Source: Procambarus clarkii (Eukaryota > Arthropoda > Malacostraca > Decapoda > Cambaridae). Taken from it: a stretch of 64,000 bases of DNA. Positions within the stretch are counted from its first letter, which is position 1; each line of letters starts with the position of its first letter. Positions 57,725-64,000 of the stretch are shown here, piece by piece. The DNA is taken from positions 852,501-916,500 of the forward strand of contig NC_091177.1 of the NCBI RefSeq assembly GCF_040958095.1. Direction: 5' to 3'. The notes beneath the pieces are model-generated. The model was not told where the DNA came from. It did not search any database and saw only the letters and a list, made by a program, of their open reading frames with translations. The translations under genes were made by a program, and so were the position numbers.

Positions 57725-58052
57725 GTAAGTGTAGTTTTATAACTATCAAAGATAACTTATTTTTATTTAGAAAAGATTAGTTTTAGATTTTACTAATTTA
57801 AGAAATTTTTTCGTAATTTTTAAAATACGAAAAATATTGTAAAATTTAGGTAATTTTTTCGATGTGTATAGGTATTTATAAGATTAAGTTTAGTTCTTCC
57901 ACTATGTCACACGGCTTGGGATGATCTTACTAATTATCCACAATCTGCATATCACGCTTGGAGAAGTTTTAAAGTACCACTTAAAATTTAAAAGTCCTGT
58001 GTGGTAAAAAAGACAACAGCTGCCATCTTTAAAGAAAATTCTAAATAAGCTG

Positions 58053-58056
<4 letters not shown>
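57725..58056. other. Intron after exon C, no gene recognised
   Basis: AT-rich sequence from the gtaagt donor to the poly-T tail of a SINE. Confidence 0.6.
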
Positions 58057-58083
<27 letters not shown>

Positions 58084-58352
58084 GAGATATATACAAGAGT
58101 TGTTACATTCTCGTACAGCCACTAGTACGCGTAGCGTTTCGGGCAAGTCCTTAATCCTATGGTCCCTGGAATACGATCCCCTGCCGCGAAGAATCGTTTT
58201 TTCATCCAAGTACACATTTTACTGTTGCGTTAAACAGAGGCTACAGTTAAGGAATTGCGCCCAGTAAATCCTCCCCGGCCAGGATACGAACCCATGACAT
58301 AGCGCTCGCGGAACGCCAGGCGAGTGTCTTACCACTACACCACGGACCCTCC
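58057..58352 (-). mobile_element. tRNA-derived SINE with poly-A tail (second family)
   Basis: On the reverse strand a tRNA-like head (A-box-like tggtgtagtggtaagacac, B-box gggttcgtatcc) leads into a body (atttactgggcgcaattcct, catagga, cttgcccgaaacgct) and a tail of about 25 A, seen here as poly-T at 58057-58083. Distinct from the other SINEs in the window. It lies between exon C and the piggyBac relic. Confidence 0.85.
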
Positions 58353-58374
58353 ACCTCTCAACACTGCTCTGTGG

Positions 58375-58560
58375 CTCATTCCAAATAATCACTAACTGAT
58401 AAAGAAATTCAGAAGAACTTGATGGAAACTCATAAGGAAAGTATCATTGATGATTATGATATTGATAAGGATTATGCTCAGGGCTCAAATAAAAGTGATC
58501 AAATAGATAATGATATAGATGCACATACTGTATAACTATCCCCAGGGGTGAGGTCTATAC
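58375..58560 (+). pseudogene. piggyBac transposase relic, acidic N-terminal part
   Basis: One frame reads DKEIQKNLMETHKESIIDDY, then DIDKDYAQGSNKSDQIDNDI and a stop near 58533. Asp/Glu/Ser-rich N-termini are usual for piggyBac transposases. The assignment depends on the clear middle and C-terminal pieces at 59584-59905 and 63650-64000 on the same strand. Confidence 0.5.
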
Positions 58561-58715
58561 CATCACCACTGCCGGGTGATGGTATAGACCTCACCTCCAC
58601 TTGACACCACCACTGCCACCTCGAGACTGGGATGTGAGTCTGTGCAGCGTCTGTTCCCGGAATTCTATTCCTGGAAGTTGTAAATATGTGGAAGGTGTAG
58701 TGGTGTATGAACTGT

Positions 58716-58998
58716 TACCAGGTGGCTCCTGGGCTCCTGACAGCTGGGTGGACAGCGCTTCGGATTCGTAGTCCTGAGGTCCCGGGTTCGATCCCCGGTA
58801 GAGGCAGAGACAAATGGGCAAAATGTTTCTTTCACCCTGATGCCCCTGTTACCTAACAGTAAATAGGTACCTGGGAGTTAGTCAGCTGCTATGGGCTGCT
58901 TCCTGGGGGTGTGTAACAAAAAGGAGGCCTGGTCGAGGACCGGGCCGCGGGGATGCTATGCCCCGAAATCATCTCAAGATAACCTCAAGATAACTTCA
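58716..58998 (+). mobile_element. tRNA-derived SINE
   Basis: The head has ggtggacagcgcttcggatt and B-box gggttcgatcc near 58787; the body has ggcaaaatgtttctttcacc, ttacctaacagtaaa and gcctggtcgaggaccggg. It ends in aatcatctcaagataacctc. Together with the opposite SINE at 59176-59432 it forms an inverted pair about 180 bp apart. Confidence 0.85.
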
Positions 58999-59175
58999 AG
59001 GTGACGTTCTGTTGCATCAGCTGCTCACCCCTCCAAACACCAGTGTGTGATGTCACATGGGGAAATTGAGGGAAGACTGCACTCATCTTCAATTGTTATG
59101 CCCTCATCTTCCAGTGTTCATGCCCACAGTATTTATCGTAAGAGGGTTTCATCTCCCAGCCAATTTAGTTTTGTT

Positions 59176-59432
59176 GGTGTAGGTTATCTTGAGATGATTT
59201 TGGAGCTTAGCGTTCCCGCGGCCTGGTCCCCGACCAGGCTGCCTTTTTGTTACACCCCCCCAGGAAACAGCTCGTAACAGCTGTCTAACTACCAGGTATC
59301 CATTTACTGCTATGTAACAGGGGCATCAGGGTGAAAGAAACTACCCATTTGTTTCCGCCTCCACCGGGGATCAAACCTGGAACCTCAGGACTATTAATCC
59401 GAAGTGCTGTCCACTCAGCTGTCAGGCCCCTG
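59176..59432 (-). mobile_element. tRNA-derived SINE, reverse strand
   Basis: Reverse complement of the same family as 58716-58998 (ggttatcttgagatgatttt at its 3' end, ggggatcaaacctgg as its mutated B-box, ctgtccactcagctgtcagg at its head). Mutations in the B-box suggest an older copy. Confidence 0.85.
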
Positions 59433-59574
59433 ACAGTAGGATACATGGCCGTGATATTGGTGGTGCCTCCTCCAGAACAGCAGGTGTACTCGTGTGGGGT
59501 GATTTGTTCCATAAATCCATACATTTGACAATACTGTACAGATGTAGGGGGTTAGAGATGTTTTTGCATATTCT

Positions 59575-59910
59575 GGTGAGGACATGAATGAAATGGAGTA
59601 TTTTAAGGCATACTTCAGTGAGCCACTTACCGAACATATTGTTCAGGAAATAAACAGATATGTGGCCAAACTTATTGGAACCGAGGGCATATTACCACAA
59701 TCACGATTGCAACATTGGAAGAATAACATTGTAGCTGAACTGTATATATTTTTTGCCCCTCAATATAATGATTAAATAGAAAAACACCTCATCCAGGATT
59801 ATTGGAACAAAGATTCAATTGTTCTGTCACCTGTTTTTTGGAAAATACATGTCTCTCGACAGGTTTCAGTTACTTATCAGGTATATTCAATTTTAAAATA
59901 GTGAAAACTG
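59575..59910 (+). pseudogene. piggyBac transposase relic, middle part
   Basis: It encodes EYFKAYFSEPLTEHIVQEIN, then RYVAKLIG, SRLQHWKNNIVAELYIFF, a stop at about 59773, then HLIQDYWNKDSIVLSPVFW and, after a frame change, DRFQLLIRYIQF with a stop. The order YF...E.I..E.N.Y, then W......E.Y.FFA, then QDYW, then DRFQLL is the classic N-terminal domain of piggyBac (DDE_Tnp_1_7) transposases. The first catalytic Asp region should follow, but the sequence is cut by a LINE. A PGBD-like cut-and-paste enzyme with TTAA target preference is implied. Confidence 0.8.
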
Positions 59911-60663
59911 AAAGACAGATGTATTCAATGAACAGAATTGAAAGTACTGTACAAAGAGTTCTACACACCTGGTTAGAATTGAATAAATTCAATTGTATTC
60001 AATAAATTCAATTTTAATAATAAAAGGATAGACTGGGAGAAAATAAACAGGGAACTTACAAACATTCAATGGGAAAATGTTATAAGAAATAAAAATCCTA
60101 CACAAGGAATAGAAAAACTGACTTCTGAAGCATATGAAGTCTGTCTGAAACATGTTTCTTTGAGTAAAGCCAGAAAGAGGTCAAATGTAGAAAGAGAACG
60201 CAGACGACATTACAAAAGAAGGAAGAAATTAACGGAAATGCTTAAGCAGACACGACTCTCCATACAAAGAAGAAATAATTTAAACAGGGAGATTGAAGAA
60301 ATCGAACAGAGACTGAAGCATTCCTATCAGACTGAAGAAAGGCAACTAGAACAGAAAGCAATTCAAAAAATAAAGAAAAACACAAAATATTTCTTCACAT
60401 ATGCAAAGTCAAAAGCGAAAACCACTGCCAGTATTGGACCTATTCGTATTAGTGAAGGTTCATACACTGAGGATGACAAAGAAATTAGTGAAATCCTAAA
60501 AAAGCAGTATGAGGACATGTTTAGCACTCCGATACACAGCATGAAAGTGGAAGATTCGGACAATTTCTTTATGAATGATATCCAAACACCTGTAAATATA
60601 ACTGATATCAACACAAGCGTAGCAGATTTTGAAAGAGAAATTGACAATATATATGCCCATGCC

Positions 60664-60936
60664 CAGGGGAGCCGGTCAGTCGAGCGGACAGCACACTGGA
60701 CTTGTGATCCTGTGGTCCTGGGTTCGATCCTGTGGTCCTGGGTTCGATCCCAGGCGCCGGCGAGAAACAATGGGCAAAGTTTCTTTCACCCTATGCCCCT
60801 GTTACCTAGCAGTGAAATAGGTACCTGGGTGTTAGTCAGCTGTCACGGGCTGCTTCCTGGGGGAGGAGGCCTGGTCAAAGACCAGGCCGCGGGGACACTA
60901 AAGCCCCGAAATCATCTCAAGATAACCTCAAGATAT
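60664..60936 (+). mobile_element. tRNA-derived SINE with duplicated B-box, inside LINE
   Basis: Same family as 12355-12604 (ggagccggtcagtcgagcgg head, gcctggtcaaagaccaggcc body, aatcatctcaagataacctc end). A 20-bp segment gatcctgtggtcctgggttc is present twice in tandem, so there are two B-box-like gggttcgatcc sites. Flanks tatgcccatgcccag and tatgcactcagcccc look like a diverged target duplication. It interrupts the LINE between FEREIDN and SAPGPDS. Confidence 0.85.
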
Positions 60937-61665
60937 GCACTCAGCCCCGGGTCCAGACTCATGGAATTCAATATTTATAAAGAAATGCAAAGTGCCAGTA
61001 GCACATGCACTCAGTATAGTGTGGAGGAAGAATTTGGACACAGGGGAGATACCAGATGTGCTTAAAGCAGCAGACATTACCCCTCTACACAAGGGTGGTA
61101 GCAAAGCATTGGCAAAGAATTATAGACCAGTTGCACTAACGTCCCACATAATAAAAGTATTTGAGAGAGTGATCAGGAGTCAGGTCACTAGATTCATGGA
61201 AACCAATGACCTCCACAATACAGGCCAACATGGATTTAGAGCAGGAAGATCATGCCTCTCACAGCTTCTTGACCACTATGACAAAATCACTGAGGCATTA
61301 GAAGAAAAACATGATGCAGATGTCGTATACACAGATTTTGCAAAGGCATTCGACAAATGTGACCATGGAGTGATTGCACACAAAATGAGGTCAATGGGTA
61401 TAACTGGTAAAGTAGGACGCTGGATACTCAATTTCCTGTCGAACAGAACACAAAGAGTAACAGTCAATCAAGTAAAAATGTCCAAGCGCAGTTAAAAGCT
61501 CTGTACCTCTAGGTACAGTCCTTGCACCACTGCTGTTCCTTATTCTCATATCAGATATAGACAAAAATACAAGTCACAGCTTCGTGTCATCCTTTGCAGA
61601 TGATACAAAATCATCATGAAAATTACCTCTGCTGAAGACATTGATAAACTAGAAACAGATATTAA

Positions 61666-62740
61666 CACTTTTGCGCTCTCGGCGCTCAAAAAAAAACAAT
61701 ACCCCAGATGCTTTCGGCACTTCGCGCGCCTACGCGGTAAGACCGAAAAGTGTACACTCTTTTGACTGTCCTGACAATAATTGAAGGCGCACGTATTTAG
61801 ATTTGGTATCACTGTGTTCGCAATGAAATTGTCTATAAGAGCATACCTATAAAATGCCGCCCAAGCATAAGGAGTATCAACACCAAATAAAAAACTATGC
61901 AGATCACTCGCCGAGAGCGCCAAACAGCAACAAAATGTTTCCACTCTCTTAATGGTTGCGAAGCCTACAGTTGTCCTACATCGCTAATTTTGGTATCATT
62001 GGAATCGCAATAAAATTCTCTACACGGACATATGCATATGAATGTTTAATGTAGGTAATTGCCCACCCGCAAGAGTGTGTGAAGTGGAGAGTAGTTAGCC
62101 GCGAGCGCACTGACGAAAACACAGGGGGGAAATCATGCTTGGAAAGTTTATACGTTTCCTGACCCTACTTTTCTATGTACGTATTTCTTTTTTATACCAA
62201 TGTGTTCGCAATAAAATTTTCTATAAGATGAACTGTATAACATTTGTACAAAGCATGTGTAAGAGAAGCGCCAAATATAGAACCACGTCGCTCAGTATGC
62301 GTTCGCGGCAGAAACGAACGCATTGTTTTCGTTCGTTTGATGTTTGTCATGTTTATACTTGTTGAAACATTTTATAATTTGTCTGACAGTGATCGCAGTA
62401 AAATTCCCTACACAGACATATACATAACACATACAAATATTTCCCACGTGTTGGATATATCAACGGCTAAAGGGAACCCACTGCCACACGCTCGCCACAC
62501 CCCCAAACATACTTTGTGTATTTTTTTTTTTACTCATAGAAGTTTATGTGATATAATATTCATTCTGGTACCAAAACATTCGCAAATAAATTCCCTACAA
62601 AACAAAAGTATCCCCATCCATTTCGGTTAAAAAATGGAATTTATAGAAATATTTTTTCGATGGACGAGAAAACTCGGCTGTTATGCGGAATCGTAAGAGA
62701 AAACGGCGACGAGTTATCTCTAATCTAAAGCGCGAAAGTG
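61666..62740 (+). mobile_element. TTAA-flanked CACTTT element, copy 4 (1,075 bp), inside LINE RT
   Basis: Perfect TTAA lies at 61662-61665 and 62741-62744. The left end is cacttttgcgctctc and the right end is the complement of cactttcgcgcttta. Five internal unit cores (tttggtatca then ttcgcaataaaatt-like) lie at about 61802, 61987, 62190, 62384 and 62566, spacing 182-203 bp. The left part matches copy 3 in reverse complement. Removing it with one TTAA restores the LINE frame LETDINKVFDW. No transposase. Confidence 0.88.
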
Positions 62741-63644
62741 TTAACAAAGTTTTCGATTGGGCAGCAGAAAATAACATGATGTTTAACAGTGATAAATTCC
62801 AGGCACTCAGGTACGGCAAAAATGAGGATCTTAAACATAATACAGGGTACAAAACACAATCGAATCTGCCCATAGTAGGAAAACAGCATGTCAAGGATTT
62901 GGGAATAATGATGTCCGACGACCTAACATTTAGGGAGCATAACCAAATAAGTATTGCGTCAGCCAGAAAAATGATAGGATGGATTACGAGAACCTTCATG
63001 TCCAGAGATCCCATCACAGTGGTTGTACTCTTCAAATCACTTGTTTTGTCCCGTCTTGAGTACTGCTCAGTACTCGCTTCCCCCTTCAGAGCAGGAGAGA
63101 TTGCTGAAATAGAGGGAATACAGAGAACATATAAGGCATGCATAGACGAGATAAAGCACCTAAATTATTGGGATCGTCTCAAAGCTCTCCGAATGTACTC
63201 ACTAGAAAGGAGATGAGAGAGATACCAAATAATATACACATGGAAAATACGGGAGGGACAGGTCCCAAATCTGCACAGTAAAATAACAACGTACTGGAGT
63301 AAACGACATGGAAGAAAATGCAAAATAGAACCAGTGAAGAGCAGAGATGCTATGGGCACAATCAGAGAACACTGTATGAACATCAGAGGTTCACGGTTGT
63401 TCAACATCCTACCAACGAGCATCAGAAATATTGCGGGAACAACCGTGGACATCTTCAAGAGGAAACTAGATTGTTTTCTTCAAGGAGTGCCGGACCAACC
63501 GGGCTGTGATGGGTATGTGGGCCTGAGGGCCGCTCCAAGCAACAGCCTGGTGGACCAAACTCTCACAAGTCAAGTCTGGCCTCGGGCCGGGCTTGGGGAG
63601 TAGAAGAACTCCCAGAACCCCATCTAGCAGGTATCAAGCAGAAG

Positions 63645-64000
63645 TTGATTAACAAATTACTTGTTCTTGGCTGAGGACATCTTGCCTTCAGGTAGTACCT
63701 CCCCTTCAAACATCACAGATTTGTACTGAAATTCTTCACATTTTGTGATTGTGAAACAGGACTGGTCAATGACATGATTTTATATACAAGTACTGACTTA
63801 GACATTCCGAATAATGATCCTCATGGTTTCTCTGGCAGTATAGTAGACACTGATGGTACTACTGCTGAACAAAGCCACATTTTATATAAAATTATTATAG
63901 TGTTCCAGTCCCTTACTAAGAAAGTTCTTGTTCAAATAGAAAACTGAAGTGTGTAGCACAGTAAAGGAGGAGGAAAATGCCAGTGTTTGGTGAAAATATT
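63645..64000 (+). pseudogene. piggyBac transposase relic, C-terminal part (runs off window)
   Basis: After the LINE the frame reads GHLAFR, a stop, YLPFKHHRFVLKFFTFCDCE, then TGLVNDMILYTSTDLDIPNN and DPHGFSGSIVDT. With frame changes it continues to a KKVLVQIEN and VCSTVKEEENAS region at the window edge. The order K.YLP.KHHRFG.K.F.LCDC.TG...D...YT matches the RNase H-like catalytic domain of piggyBac transposases. About 100 residues between the middle part and this one, including the first catalytic Asp, are missing at the LINE junction. Confidence 0.8.

Larger units (their letters stand above)
60005..63640 (+). mobile_element. LINE (AAPSNSLVDQ family) inserted in piggyBac relic
   Basis: Reading on +: linker (60040-60660: KKNTKYFFTYAKSKAKTTAS), RT (60940-61665: TPLHKGGSKALAKNYRPVAL, GFRAGRSCLSQLLD, YTDFAKAFDKCDH, then FADD at 61593-61604 after a shift), thumb (62745-63215: NMMFNSDKFQ, RKMIGWITRTFMSRD), and a 3' part ending RAAPSNSLVDQTLTSQ and a stop at about 63603. 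The endonuclease is absent (5' truncation). A SINE (60664-60936) and a TTAA element (61666-62740) interrupt it. It splits the piggyBac gene, so it is younger than that. Confidence 0.85.

Noticed and set aside
15653-62740. CACTTT elements as promoters or host regulatory modules
   Set aside because: TTAA duplications and the in-frame empty site show that they are insertions. Any regulatory role is unproven.

Overview
This window looks like intronic and intergenic DNA from an arthropod, most probably a decapod crustacean such as a freshwater crayfish. That is an inference from memory of repeat families: SINEs with a tRNA head and a 'gaggcctggtcgaggaccgg' body, LINE 3' ends ending in a GLRAAPSNSLVDQTLTS-like peptide, and degenerate TTAGG-type tracts. 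There are no operons, bacterial genes, CRISPR arrays or rRNA genes. Most long open frames are transposable element (TE) remnants, simple repeats or chance.

One host gene is supported, on the + strand, as three phase-compatible internal exons: 18534-18769, 22244-23518 and 57581-57724. They encode a Gln/Pro/Gly/Met/Ser-rich, probably disordered protein with a 16-residue polyglutamine run. I could not identify it. The 3.5-kb intron between the first two exons carries two large TTAA-flanked elements. The 34-kb intron between the second and third is almost entirely TEs.

Layout: 0-1.7 kb, an inverted pair of Penelope-like fragments and AT microsatellite; 2.1-5.1 kb, a decayed LINE with RNase H; 5.3-8.1 kb, minisatellites, G-rich arrays and an inverted pair of CR1-like LINE 3' ends around a CA repeat; 8.2-10.8 kb, a 30-bp tandem array, a 500-N assembly gap and a gypsy-type LTR retrotransposon with its LTR; 10.8-18.5 kb, mostly featureless DNA with a SINE, a TTAA element and a hairpin MITE; 18.5-23.5 kb, host exons; 24-33 kb, degraded DIRS-like and LINE pieces and a second TTAA family; 35.3-43.2 kb, a nested stack (Tigger, containing a LINE, containing a pogo-like element and a palindromic MITE); 43.3-57.5 kb, a cluster of DIRS-like tyrosine-recombinase retroelements; 57.6 kb, the third exon; 58-64 kb, a piggyBac transposase relic split by SINEs and a LINE, the LINE itself holding a SINE and a TTAA element.

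The most notable points are four copies of a TTAA-flanked, CACTTT-ended element whose interior is a diverged array of roughly 200-bp units; one copy ending only 18 bp before a splice acceptor; several insertions whose exact pre-insertion reading frame can be read from the flanks; and one LTR flanked by a polypurine tract on one side and a primer binding site on the other.
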